In this document: in pieces, positions 41,806-50,639 of the stretch
How positions within the stretch are numbered: position 1 is the stretch's first letter
Layout of the letters: each line of letters opens with the position of its first letter
Notes under the pieces: model-generated
Told to the model about the DNA's origin: nothing
What the model saw: only the letters and a program-made list of their open reading frames with translations
The model's database searches: none
Assembly (NCBI GenBank): GCA_016709385.1
Contig: JADJMW010000007.1
Span: 62,001 to 126,000 of the forward strand
DNA length: 64,000 nt
Reading direction: 5' to 3'
Origin: Candidatus Rubrivivax defluviihabitans
GTDB taxonomy: Bacteria > Pseudomonadota > Gammaproteobacteria > Burkholderiales > Burkholderiaceae_C
Translations under genes and position numbers: made by a program

Positions 41806-43367
41806 TGACACTGACACGACGCCACTTCAACGCCGGATGGTTGGCCGGCGGACTGCTTCCCTGGGTGGGCGGGTGTGCAAACACCGCGCAGGGGTTCGAC
41901 GCGCAGTCCAACGTGCTGACGGTTCCGCAGGGGGCGCTGCAAGGCCGCGTGGACAACGGTATCCACAGCTTCAAGCGCATCCCGTATGCAGCGAACCCTT
42001 ATGTCCCTGAGCGAGCCTACGCGGCACCACAGCCCGCGCCGTCGTGGAGCGGCCTGCGCGATGCGACCCGCTTCGGACCGATGCCTCCGCAGCCCTCGCG
42101 CGGCGCGCCGCAGACGATGGTGGGCGAGCCTGACGACCTGTGCCTGAATATCTGGACGCCCAGCATGGATGCGGCCGCAAAGCTGCCGGTGATGGTGTGG
42201 ATTCCGGGCGGCGCGTACATCCGCGTCGATGCCTCAGAGCCCTGGTACGACGGCAGCGCATTCGCACGCGACGGGGTGGTGCTGGTATCGATCAACTACC
42301 GCGTCGGCGCGCACGGCTTCCTGGTTTTGCCCGATGCGCCCAGCAACCGCGGCATCCTCGACCAGATCGCCGCGCTGCAATGGGTGCGCGACCACATCGC
42401 CCATTTCGGCGGCGATGCGTCGCGTGTGACGGTGTTCGGTCAGTCGGCGGGTGCGAGTTCGGTCGCCGCGCTGCTCGGCGCGCCGGCGGCGAGGGGGCTG
42501 TTCGCGCAGGCCGCGCTTCAAAGCCCGGCGCAAGGCTATCTGACCCTGGCGCAGGCGGCCCGCGTGACGCCCGCCTTCGCGCAGGCACTGGGCGTGAGCG
42601 CGACGCGTGACGCCTTCGCCCGCATCGGCCTGAAGACGCTGATCGACGCGAGCATCAAGCTCGATGCGGCGGCCGCCGACGCCAGGGTCTGGAGCGAACT
42701 CGCGTACACCAAGATCCTGCAACCGGTGATCGACGGCGTGGCGATGAGGCAGCCGCCGGCGGCACAGCTCGCGGCAGGCGCATCGAAGGACGTGCCGATC
42801 CTGATCGGGAGCAACGACGAGGAGTTCAAGCTCTACCTCGTGCCCGGCGGTGCCATCGATCGCATCCCCGAGCCGGCCGTCGCCGGCATGGTCGCGACCT
42901 TGAAGCTGCCGCCTGAGATGCCCGCCGTCTATCGCGTCGGCCGTCCGAACGCGACACCGGGCGAGGTCTTCTCGGCGATCAACTCCGACTATGTGTTCCG
43001 CAACGCCGCACAGGCGCAGGCACTGGCGCACGCGAAGGCGGGCGGCGCGCCGACCTACGCCTACCAGTTTGGCTGGCGTTCGCCGCAATTCGGCGGCAGG
43101 CTCGGTGCCGCGCATGTGCTCGACGTGCCATTCGTATTCGACACGCTGCGCACGCCGCCGGCCCTGGGTTTCGTCGGCCCCGCGGCGCCACAGGAACTGG
43201 CCACACGCATGCATGCCGCCTGGGTGGCCTTTGCGAAGACCGGCAAACCCGGTTGGCAAGCCTACGACGATGCCGGGCGCACCGTGATGCGCTTCGACAC
43301 CGTCTCGACGACAGTGCGCGAAGGCGGAGAGCGCGAACGGGCGCTGTGGTCCTCGGTCGTCTACTGA
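41805..43367 (+). CDS. Exported carboxylesterase (type B)
   Basis: 520 residues. The N-terminus has a twin Arg (TRRHFNAG, residues 5-6) and a lipobox-like WVGGC ending at Cys24, so it is probably a Tat-exported lipoprotein. The nucleophile elbow is GQSAGASS (Ser214); the conserved EDCLNLN-type segment appears as DDLCLNIWTPS; the acid is probably in NDEEFKLY and the His in GAAHVLDVPFVF. It sits inside the hpa operon, overlapping hpaE, which suggests release of an aryl acid from an ester before import (inference). Not part of the classical hpa set. Confidence 0.85.
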   Translation: MTLTRRHFNAGWLAGGLLPWVGGCANTAQGFDAQSNVLTVPQGALQGRVDNGIHSFKRIPYAANPYVPERAYAAPQPAPSWSGLRDATRFGPMPPQPSRGAPQTMVGEPDDLCLNIWTPSMDAAAKLPVMVWIPGGAYIRVDASEPWYDGSAFARDGVVLVSINYRVGAHGFLVLPDAPSNRGILDQIAALQWVRDHIAHFGGDASRVTVFGQSAGASSVAALLGAPAARGLFAQAALQSPAQGYLTLAQAARVTPAFAQALGVSATRDAFARIGLKTLIDASIKLDAAAADARVWSELAYTKILQPVIDGVAMRQPPAAQLAAGASKDVPILIGSNDEEFKLYLVPGGAIDRIPEPAVAGMVATLKLPPEMPAVYRVGRPNATPGEVFSAINSDYVFRNAAQAQALAHAKAGGAPTYAYQFGWRSPQFGGRLGAAHVLDVPFVFDTLRTPPALGFVGPAAPQELATRMHAAWVAFAKTGKPGWQAYDDAGRTVMRFDTVSTTVREGGERERALWSSVVY

Positions 43368-43448
43368 TTGATGGCCCTGCAACCCGCGCCGCTCGTCGGC
43401 ACCGGGTCGGGGTCATTACCCACCTGCCATTCACCAAGGAGAACCAAC

Positions 43449-44375
43449 ATGGGCAAAGTTGCTCTCGCCGCCAAGATCACGCATGTGCCGTCGATGTACC
43501 TGAGCGAACTCGACGGCCCGCGCAAGGGCACCCGCCAGGACGCGATCGACGGCCACGTCGAGATCGGCCGCCGCTGCCGGGAACTCGGCGTCGACACGAT
43601 CGTGGTCTTCGATACGCACTGGCTCGTCAACGCCAGCTACCACATCAACTGCGCGCCGAAGTTCGGTGGCACCTACACCAGCAACGAGTTGCCGCACTTC
43701 ATCAGCAACCTGGCGTACGCGTTCCCCGGCAACCCGGAGCTCGGGCAGTTGCTAGCCCGCGTCTGCAACGAGCACGGCGTGGAGGCGCTGGCGCACCCCG
43801 CGACCACGCTCGGCCCCGAATACGGCACGCTGGTGCCGATGCGTTACATGAACACCGACCAGCACTTCAAGGTGGTCTCGGTGTCGGCGCTTTGCACGGT
43901 CCACTACCTGAACGACAGCGCGCGCCTGGGCTGGGCGATGCGCAAGGCGGTGGAGGAGCACTACGACGGCACGGTGGCCTTTCTCGCCAGCGGCAGCCTG
44001 AGTCACCGCTTTGCGCAGAACGGGCTGGCACCCGAATATGCCTTCAAGATCTGGAGCCCCTTCCTGGAAACGCTGGACCACTCGGTGGTGGACCTCTGGG
44101 AGCGCGGCGACTGGAAGACCTTCTGCGAGATGCTGCCCGAGTACGCGAGCAAGGGCCACGGCGAAGGATTCATGCACGACACGGCGATGCTGCTCGGCGT
44201 GCTGGGCTGGTCGGCCTACGACGGCCAGGCCGAGGTGGTGACACCGTACTTCGGCGCGTCGGGCACCGGGCAGATCAACGCCGTCTTTCCGGTCACGCCG
44301 CAGGACGGCCATGCGGTGCCGAAGGCGGTGGCCTCCGCGGCGGATGGCTTCTCGACCGTCGCGACGCGGCTGTAG
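43449..44375 (+). CDS. hpaD: 3,4-Dihydroxyphenylacetate 2,3-dioxygenase
   Basis: 308 residues of the LigB/class III extradiol dioxygenase family. Iron ligands are probably His12 (ITHVPSMYLSE) and His57 (FDTHWLV) with a later Glu; MHDTAMLLGVLGW near the C-terminus is typical of HpaD. It opens the homoprotocatechuate ring between C2 and C3. AAGGAGAA lies just upstream of ATG 43449. Adjacent to hpaE/F/H as in other hpa loci. Confidence 0.92.
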   Translation: MGKVALAAKITHVPSMYLSELDGPRKGTRQDAIDGHVEIGRRCRELGVDTIVVFDTHWLVNASYHINCAPKFGGTYTSNELPHFISNLAYAFPGNPELGQLLARVCNEHGVEALAHPATTLGPEYGTLVPMRYMNTDQHFKVVSVSALCTVHYLNDSARLGWAMRKAVEEHYDGTVAFLASGSLSHRFAQNGLAPEYAFKIWSPFLETLDHSVVDLWERGDWKTFCEMLPEYASKGHGEGFMHDTAMLLGVLGWSAYDGQAEVVTPYFGASGTGQINAVFPVTPQDGHAVPKAVASAADGFSTVATRL

Positions 44376-44394
44376 GCCAAAAGGCAGCACGGTC

Positions 44395-44830
44395 ATGCCC
44401 CACCTCGTCATCCTCTACAGCGGCAACCTCGATGCGCGCACGGACCTGTCGGTGCTCTGCCGCAGCCTGGCCGATGCCATGCTCGCGCAGCGTGACGAAG
44501 CCGGTCAAGCCCGTCTTTCCACCCGGCGGCACGCGCGTGCTGGCCTACCCGGCGCCACACTTCGCCGTCAGCGACGGCGGTGCCGCCGGGCGCGCCGCCG
44601 GTGGCGATGGCGACTATGGCTTTGCCTACCTGAACCTGCGCATGGGCCGCGGCCGCAGCGAAGCCGTGCAGCAGGGCGTCGGCCGCGCGCTGATGGCCGT
44701 GGCGAAGGTGCATTTCGAGCCGATGATGGCCGCGATGCACGTCGGCGTCACCTTGCAGATCGACGTCGGCGCCGAAGTCTTCGACGCCAAGCACAGCACG
44801 CTGCACCCCCTCTTCAACAAATCCGCCTGA
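44395..44830 (+). pseudogene. hpaF: 5-Carboxymethyl-2-hydroxymuconate delta-isomerase, frameshifted
   Basis: Codons 1-36 read MPHLVILYSGNLDARTDLSV and on to MLAQRDEAG in one frame; from there the family sequence continues in the next frame (KPVFPPGGTRVLAYPAPHFA ... FDAKHSTLHPLFNKSA, stop at 44828-44830). Dropping the single T at 44505 (GCCGGTCAAG to GCCGGCAAG) restores one 144-residue HpaF, including catalytic Pro2. A sequencing error, a real inactivating mutation or rare frameshifting could each explain it. If real, isomerisation of CHM would need another enzyme. All other hpa steps here look intact. Confidence 0.85.
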
Positions 44831-44833
44831 CCC

Positions 44834-45637
44834 ATGCTGCCGCAAGACATCATCGCCCAGCTCGCCCGCGAGCTCTACGACGCGCGCAAGAGCCGCACCC
44901 AGGTGCGCCACTTCTCGAAGCGCTTCCCGGAGATGAGCATCGAGGACGGCTACGCGATCCAGCGCGCCTGGGTCCGGCTCGAACTGGCCGACGGCCGCAC
45001 CATCAAGGGCCGCAAGATCGGCCTGACCTCGCGCGCCATGCAGCAGGCCAGCCAGATCACCGAGCCCGACTTCGCGCCGCTGATGGACGACATGTTCTTC
45101 GACCAGGGCAGCGACATCGAAGTCAGCCGCTTCATTGCCCCGCGCGTCGAGGTCGAGCTGGCGTTCATCCTGGGCAAGCCGCTGCAGGGCCCGGGCGCGA
45201 CGCTGTTCGACGTGCTCTCGGCCACCGACTACGTGACCCCGGCCATCGAGATCATCGATTCACGCATCGAGCAGTTCGACCGCGAGACCCGGGTCATGCG
45301 CAAGGTCCAGGACACCATCAGCGACTTCGCCGCCAATGCCGGCATCGTGCTCGGCGGCCGGCCGGTGCGACCCGACGCCGTCGACCTGCGCTGGGTGGGC
45401 GCGCTGCTCTACAAGAACGGCGTCATCGAGGAGACCGGCCTGGCCGCCGGCGTGCTCAACCACCCGGCCACCGGCGTCGCCTGGCTGGCCAACAAGATCG
45501 CGCCCTACGACGAACAGCTCAACGCCGGCGACGTGGTGCTGGCCGGTTCGTTCACGCGGCCGACGCCGGCCCAGGCCGGCGACAACTTTCATGTCGACTA
45601 CGGTCCGCTGGGCTCGGTCGCCTTCCGCTTCGTCTGA
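44834..45637 (+). CDS. hpaH: 2-Oxo-hept-4-ene-1,7-dioate hydratase
   Basis: 267 residues, full length. ARKSRTQVRHFSKRFPEMSI, then RKIGLTSRAMQQASQITEPD and VELAFILGKPL, are diagnostic for HpaH in the FAH/hydratase-decarboxylase superfamily; the metal-binding acidic residues lie in RVEVELAF. It adds water to OHED to give the HpaI substrate. It starts three bases after the hpaF stop. Confidence 0.93.
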   Translation: MLPQDIIAQLARELYDARKSRTQVRHFSKRFPEMSIEDGYAIQRAWVRLELADGRTIKGRKIGLTSRAMQQASQITEPDFAPLMDDMFFDQGSDIEVSRFIAPRVEVELAFILGKPLQGPGATLFDVLSATDYVTPAIEIIDSRIEQFDRETRVMRKVQDTISDFAANAGIVLGGRPVRPDAVDLRWVGALLYKNGVIEETGLAAGVLNHPATGVAWLANKIAPYDEQLNAGDVVLAGSFTRPTPAQAGDNFHVDYGPLGSVAFRFV

Positions 45638-45647
45638 AGGTCGGTTG

Positions 45648-46463
45648 ATGCAGACGCCTATCAACCCCTTTAAGCGGGCGCTTCGCGAAGGCCGCGTGCA
45701 GATCGGCCTGTGGGTCGGCCTGGCCGATGCCTATGCCATCGAAGCGATGGCCGGCACCGGCTTCGACTGGCTGCTGATCGACGGCGAACATGCACCGAAC
45801 GACCTGCGCACCGTGCTCGGCCAGTTGCAGGCCGTGGCGCCCTACACCACGCACGCCATCGTGCGGCCGGTGATCGGCGACGTGGCGCTGATCAAGCAAC
45901 TGCTCGATGTCGGCGCGCAGACCTTGCTGATTCCCGTGGTCGAGAGCGCCGAGCAGGCGGCCACCCTGGTGGCGGCCACGCGCTACCCGCCGCGCGGCAT
46001 CCGCGGCGTGGGTTCGGCCCTGGCGCGTTCATCGCGCTGGAACCAGATCGGCGACTACCTGCACACCGCGGACGAGCAGATGTGCGTGCTGCTGCAGGTC
46101 GAGACCCAGAAGGGACTCGACAACCTGGCCGCCATCGCGGCTACCGAGGGCGTGGACGGTGTCTTCTTCGGTCCGGCCGACCTGTCGGCGTCGATGGGCC
46201 TGCTCGGCCAGCCGGGCCACCCGGAGGTGCAGCGCGCCATCCTCGACGGCATCGCCGTCGTGCGCGCCGCCGGCAAGGCAGCGGGTGTGCTGTCGGCCGA
46301 CCCGAAGCTGGCACGCCTCTACCTCGATGCCGGCGCGCTGTTCGTCGCCGTCGGCGTCGATACCAGCTTGCTCACCCGCGCGTGTCGCGAACTGGCGGCT
46401 GCCTACAAGCATGGCGACGACAGTGCCGCGTCGGCGGTGCCTACCACCGGCGGCACGTATTGA
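45648..46463 (+). CDS. hpaI: 4-Hydroxy-2-oxoheptane-1,7-dioate aldolase
   Basis: 271 residues of the HpcH/HpaI class II pyruvate aldolase family. Catalytic His48 (DGEHAPND), the metal ligands Glu in LQVETQKGLDN and Asp in FFGPADLSASMG are visible. It cleaves the substrate to pyruvate and succinate semialdehyde. A short polar tail after residue 255 is less conserved. The next gene oxidises the semialdehyde, which completes the pathway. Confidence 0.93.
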   Translation: MQTPINPFKRALREGRVQIGLWVGLADAYAIEAMAGTGFDWLLIDGEHAPNDLRTVLGQLQAVAPYTTHAIVRPVIGDVALIKQLLDVGAQTLLIPVVESAEQAATLVAATRYPPRGIRGVGSALARSSRWNQIGDYLHTADEQMCVLLQVETQKGLDNLAAIAATEGVDGVFFGPADLSASMGLLGQPGHPEVQRAILDGIAVVRAAGKAAGVLSADPKLARLYLDAGALFVAVGVDTSLLTRACRELAAAYKHGDDSAASAVPTTGGTY

Positions 46464-46557
46464 CGCCGCATTCGGCACCGGCGGGTGCTGGCTTGGCGTG
46501 CCCCCGTACCCCATGAACGCGCCCTGCATTTCCACCTCTGCCCTGAAGCGAACTCCC

Positions 46558-48012
46558 ATGCTCGAGTTGAATGACCCTTCCCTGCTGCGCACGCAGTGCC
46601 TGATCGACGGCGCGTGGATCGGTGCCGATGACGGCCGCACGCTGGCGGTGAACAACCCCGCCAGCGGCGAGAAACTGGCCACCGTGCCCGATGCCGGTGC
46701 CGCCGAGACCCGCCGCGCGATCGAAGCCGCCGAGCGGGCCTTGGTCGACTGGAAGGCGCAGACGGCAGAAGCCCGCGCCCGTGTGCTGCGCCGCTGGTTC
46801 GACCTGATGCTGGCCCGCCAGGAAGACCTGGCCCGCATCATGACCAGCGAGCAAGGCAAGCCGCTGGCCGAGTCGCGCGGCGAGATCGCCTACGCCGCCG
46901 CCTATATCGAATGGTTTGCCGAAGAGGCACGCCGCGTCTACGGCGACCTGGTGCCCTCGCCCTGGGGCGACAAGCGCATCGTCGTCACCAAGGAACCCGT
47001 GGGCGTGTGCGCGGCAATCACGCCGTGGAATTTTCCATCGGCGATGATCACCCGCAAGGTGGCGCCGGCCCTGGCCGCCGGCTGCACCATCGTCGTCAAG
47101 CCGGCCTCGCAGACCCCGCTGTCGGCACTGGCACTGGCCGAACTGGCCTTGCGTGCCGGCGTGCCGGCGGGTGCCTTCAGTGTCGTGACGGGCAGCGCGA
47201 CGGCGATCGGCGGCGCGCTCACCGCCAGCCCGGTGGTGCGCAAGCTCACCTTCACCGGCTCGACCGAGGTCGGCCGCCTGCTGGCCGCGCAATGTGCACC
47301 GACCCTCAAGCGCCTGTCGCTCGAACTCGGTGGCAACGCACCCTTCATCGTCTTCGACGATGCCGACCTGGACGCCGCCGTGGCCGGCGCGATCGCGTCG
47401 AAGTTCCGCAACACGGGCCAGACCTGCGTCTGCACCAACCGCCTGCTGGTGCAGGACGGCGTCTACGACCGGTTCGCCGAGAAGCTCGGCCAGGCGGTGG
47501 CGCAGCTTCGCGTGGGCAACGGCATGCAGGCCGAGGTGTCGCAGGGGCCGCTGATCGATGCGCCTTCGCTGGCCAAGGTCGAGGAACTGGTGGCCGATGC
47601 GCTGGCACAGGGTGCGCGCTGCGTGGCGGGCGGCCGGCGCCACGCTTTGGGCGGCACCTTCTACGAGCCCACCATCCTGGCCGATGTCACGCCGGCGATG
47701 AAGCTCGCCAGCGAAGAGATCTTCGGCCCGGTGGCGCCGCTGTTCCGTTTCAGGACCGAGGCCGAGGCGATCGCCCTGGCCAACGACACCGAATTCGGGC
47801 TGGCGTCGTACTTCTTCTCGCGCGACCTGGCGCGCGTCTGGCGCGTGGCCAGTGCGCTGGACGTCGGCATGGTGGGCATCAATACCGGCGTCATCAGCAC
47901 GGCCGTCGCACCGTTCGGCGGCGTCAAGCAGTCGGGCATGGGGCGCGAAGGCTCGCGCTACGGCATCGAGGGCTATATCGACACCAAGTACCTCTGCATG
48001 GGCGGCCTGTGA
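46558..48012 (+). CDS. gabD: Succinate-semialdehyde dehydrogenase
   Basis: 484 residues. Catalytic Cys290 (GQTCVCTNR) and Glu256 (LELGGNAP), ITPWNFPSAMITRKVAPALA and the C-terminal GVKQSGMGREGSRYGIEGY are typical of GabD/SSADH. It turns the succinate semialdehyde released by HpaI into succinate. A second in-frame ATG at 46513 is possible, but the ATG at 46558 matches the family start. It follows hpaI by 94 bases. Confidence 0.9.
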   Translation: MLELNDPSLLRTQCLIDGAWIGADDGRTLAVNNPASGEKLATVPDAGAAETRRAIEAAERALVDWKAQTAEARARVLRRWFDLMLARQEDLARIMTSEQGKPLAESRGEIAYAAAYIEWFAEEARRVYGDLVPSPWGDKRIVVTKEPVGVCAAITPWNFPSAMITRKVAPALAAGCTIVVKPASQTPLSALALAELALRAGVPAGAFSVVTGSATAIGGALTASPVVRKLTFTGSTEVGRLLAAQCAPTLKRLSLELGGNAPFIVFDDADLDAAVAGAIASKFRNTGQTCVCTNRLLVQDGVYDRFAEKLGQAVAQLRVGNGMQAEVSQGPLIDAPSLAKVEELVADALAQGARCVAGGRRHALGGTFYEPTILADVTPAMKLASEEIFGPVAPLFRFRTEAEAIALANDTEFGLASYFFSRDLARVWRVASALDVGMVGINTGVISTAVAPFGGVKQSGMGREGSRYGIEGYIDTKYLCMGGL

Positions 48013-48088
48013 ACGCCCACCACGGCGCTGGCGGGCACCGGCCCTGAAGCGAAGCGTTTCCCCCAACCCATGAACCCAGGAGAACATC

Positions 48089-48868
48089 ATGGCTGAACCC
48101 TCACTGCCCGCTGCCGCCGCACCGCGCCCGAGCCGCTACTCGCCCGAGGAGTGGGACGCCCGCGTCCGCCTTGCCGCGGCTTACCGCATCTTCGATCACC
48201 TGGGTTGGGGTGAGCTGATCTACAACCACATCTCGCTGCGCGTGCCAGGCACCGAGCCGCACTTCCTGATCAACCCCTTCGGCCTGCACTACTCCGAGGT
48301 GCGCGCGTCCAACCTGGTGAAGGTGGACGTTAAGGGCAACATCATCGGCCACAGCGACTGGCCGATCAACCCGGCAGGCTTCACCTTCCACGGCAAGATC
48401 CACGAGCAGGTGCCCGACGCGCACTGCGTTATGCACGTCCACACCACGCCGACGATGGCGGTGTGCTGCCTCGACGAAGGCCTGTCCTACACCAACTTCT
48501 ACGCCGCGCAACTGTTCGGCAAGGTCGCCTACCACGAGTTCGAAGGCATCACCGTGCATGCCGACGAGGGCTCGCGCATCCTCGACAGCGCCGGCAGCAA
48601 GCCGGTGCTGCTGCTGCGCAACCACGGTCCGGTGACGATGGGCCACACGCTGGCGCAGTGCCTGAGCCTGATGTGGCTGATCAACCGCGCCTGCGAGGTG
48701 CAACTGGCCACGCTGAGCATGGGCAAGCCGCGCGCGATCGCGCAGCCGGTGCTCGAGAGCTGCGTGCGCGACTCGCTGAACTTCGACCCCAAATACGGCG
48801 CCGGGCAGGACGCGTTCGACGCGCTGCAGCGCATCGTCGACCGCATCGACCCGACCTATCGCAGCTGA
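48089..48868 (+). CDS. Class II aldolase/adducin-domain protein
   Basis: 259 residues. The zinc-binding His pair is in CVMHVHTTPTMAV and a further His in LLLRNHGPVTMGHTL. This adducin-like branch lacks a defined substrate; members occur in aromatic and sugar catabolism. AGGAGAA lies upstream of ATG 48089. It is the last intact gene of the hpa operon, and is followed by the integrase/metE scar. Confidence 0.87.
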   Translation: MAEPSLPAAAAPRPSRYSPEEWDARVRLAAAYRIFDHLGWGELIYNHISLRVPGTEPHFLINPFGLHYSEVRASNLVKVDVKGNIIGHSDWPINPAGFTFHGKIHEQVPDAHCVMHVHTTPTMAVCCLDEGLSYTNFYAAQLFGKVAYHEFEGITVHADEGSRILDSAGSKPVLLLRNHGPVTMGHTLAQCLSLMWLINRACEVQLATLSMGKPRAIAQPVLESCVRDSLNFDPKYGAGQDAFDALQRIVDRIDPTYRS

Positions 48869-48930
48869 GGGCGCGCCGCGGCGGCCACGGCATCGCGGTC
48901 AGGGTGCAGGGCAACCATCACTGTGATTGC

Positions 48931-49109
48931 CTGCCGGTGATCCTGAGCCCCGAGGAAGTCGGCCGCCTGATCGCCGCCGCCCCCAACCTCAAGCACCAGG
49001 CCGCCATGTCGGCGGCCTACGGCGCGGGCCTGCGCGTCAGCGAGGTGGTTTCGCTCAAGGTCGGCGACATCGACGGTGAGCGCATGACCCTGCGCGTGGA
49101 GCAGGGCAA
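48931..49109 (+). pseudogene. N-terminal-core fragment of a tyrosine recombinase
   Basis: The frame reads LPVILSPEEVGRLIAAAPNL, then HQAAMSAAYGAGLRVSEVVS and LKVGDIDGERMTLRVEQG. This covers the catalytic Arg (GLRxSE) of a tyrosine recombinase. The pattern is that of the integrase-like protein that accompanies IS91-type elements (recalled). It breaks off after VEQG, where intact proteins continue with a KGGKDR motif, and abuts a MetE-like remnant on the other strand. No start, no C-terminus and no terminal repeats were seen. Confidence 0.75.
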
Positions 49110-49385
49110 CTCTTCGCCGTACGCCTTGGCCACGTCGTCGTAGAACATCGGCTCCAGCTCCGGACAAGCCACCTTGTCGATGCAGGCGCGGCCGCCGTGG
49201 AAGTGCAGCATCGTCGGGCTGGAACTTGACGATCTCGCTGATCGTCTTGTCCTCGGCCGCGCGCAGCTGCTCGGCGCTGATCGTCTTCTGGTTGAGGAAT
49301 GGGTCGCGCGCGTCGAGCAGGGCCTTCGGCGCAGGAAGCTGCCGACATGGTCGGCTCGGAAGGGCGAGGTGGTGCGAATGCTCAT
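49108..49385 (-). pseudogene. Broken MetE-like (cobalamin-independent methionine synthase II family) gene
   Basis: From ATG 49385 the frame reads MSIRTTSPFRADHVGSFL, the family start; a one-base deletion then shifts it to PKALLDARDPFLNQKTISAE and on to KTISEIVKFQ. After a deletion of roughly 100 codons it resumes as MLHFHGGRACIDKVACPELE and PMFYDDVAKAYGEE, and ends at the recombinase fragment. At least three lesions are visible, so it is a dead gene. Such genes often sit beside aromatic O-demethylation genes, but this is only contextual. Confidence 0.72.
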
Positions 49386-49550
49386 GGCGGTCTCTCGCAT
49401 CGTTGGTCTTGCAGGCCGAAGGGTGGCACATCTCAAAACCCATACGTGGAATACAGCATCATCCGATGCTTTAGTGCTTACCCTATATTTTTCGGCGTAG
49501 TTTCTGAAGAAAATCCGCTTTCTGTATACATTCCGTATCCCGCGACCGCC
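49386..49550 (+). promoter_or_regulatory. AT-rich control region upstream of the Rieske oxygenase gene
   Basis: 165 bases that turn sharply AT-rich after 49430. It holds a TGTATACA palindrome near 49522 and two similar words in opposite orientation, GGAATACAG near 49447 and CTGTATACATTCC near 49521, possible sites for the GntR protein encoded downstream. No firm -10/-35 pair was assigned. Confidence 0.4.
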
Positions 49551-50639
49551 ATGAAGCCCTTCCCGCTGAACGCTTGGTATGCCGCCGCCTACGATGTCGA
49601 AGTCAAGGCCGCGCTGCTCGGCCGCACCATCTGCGGCCAGAAGATCGTCATGTTCAGGCGCAAGGACGCCAGCGTCGCCGCGCTGGAAGACGCCTGCTGG
49701 CACCGGCTGCTGCCGCTGTCCAAGGGACGGCTGCGCGACGACCAGATCACCTGCGGCTACCACGGCCTGGTATTCGACGGCGAGGGCCGCTGCACGCACA
49801 TGCCCTCGCAGGAGACGCTGAACCCGTCGGCCTGCGTGCGCGCCTTCCCGGTGGTGGAAAAGCACCGCTTCGTCTGGGTCTGGCCCGGCGATCCGGCGCT
49901 GGCCGATCCGGCGAAGATCCCCGACCTGCACTGGAACGATGACCCGGCCTGGGCCGGCGACGGCAAGCTCATCACGGTGAAGTGCGACTACCGCCTGGTG
50001 CTCGACAACCTGATGGACCTGACGCACGAGACCTACGTGCACGGCAGCAGCATCGGCCAGCTGGCCGTGGCCGAGGCGCCCTTCGTCGCCACGCACGGCA
50101 ACCGCACCGCCACCGTGACACGCTGGATGGAGGACATCGACCCTCCCCCCTTCTGGGCCGGCCAGCTGAAGCACGCCACCGGCTACGAGGGCCGCGTCGA
50201 CCGCTGGCAGATCATCCGCTTCGAAGCGCCCTGCACCATCGCCATCGACGTGGGCGTGGCGCCGGCAGGCAGCGGCGCGCCACCCAAGGACGGAAGGCCC
50301 GGCGACCGCTCCAAGGGTGTCAACGGCTTCGTGCTCAACACCATCACCCCCGAGACCAACAAGACCTGCCACTATTTCTGGGCCTTCGCGCGCAACTACT
50401 GCCTGGGTGAACAGCGGCTGACGCACGAGCTGCGCGAGGGCGTGTCCAGCATCTTCCGCGAGGACGAACTGATCCTCGAAGCGCAGCAGCAGGCCATTGA
50501 CGAACGCCCCGGCTACAGCTTCTACAACCTGAACATCGACGCCGGCTCGATGTGGGCGCGCCGGCTGATCGACAACATGGTGCGCGCCGAGACCCCGGCG
50601 CACGAGCGTCCCGGCGCAATCCCGCTGCGCGCCGCCTGA
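49551..50639 (+). CDS. VanA-like Rieske oxygenase (aromatic O-demethylase type)
   Basis: 362 residues. Rieske ligands are Cys49-x-His51 (ACWHRL) and Cys68-x2-His71 (CGYHGL); the mononuclear iron site is Asp156-x2-His159-x4-His164 (MDLTHETYVHG). The sequence is closest in style to vanillate O-demethylase VanA and relatives that demethylate methoxylated aromatic acids. It needs the reductase encoded at 51398. Stop and next start overlap (TGATG). Confidence 0.92.
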   Translation: MKPFPLNAWYAAAYDVEVKAALLGRTICGQKIVMFRRKDASVAALEDACWHRLLPLSKGRLRDDQITCGYHGLVFDGEGRCTHMPSQETLNPSACVRAFPVVEKHRFVWVWPGDPALADPAKIPDLHWNDDPAWAGDGKLITVKCDYRLVLDNLMDLTHETYVHGSSIGQLAVAEAPFVATHGNRTATVTRWMEDIDPPPFWAGQLKHATGYEGRVDRWQIIRFEAPCTIAIDVGVAPAGSGAPPKDGRPGDRSKGVNGFVLNTITPETNKTCHYFWAFARNYCLGEQRLTHELREGVSSIFREDELILEAQQQAIDERPGYSFYNLNIDAGSMWARRLIDNMVRAETPAHERPGAIPLRAA

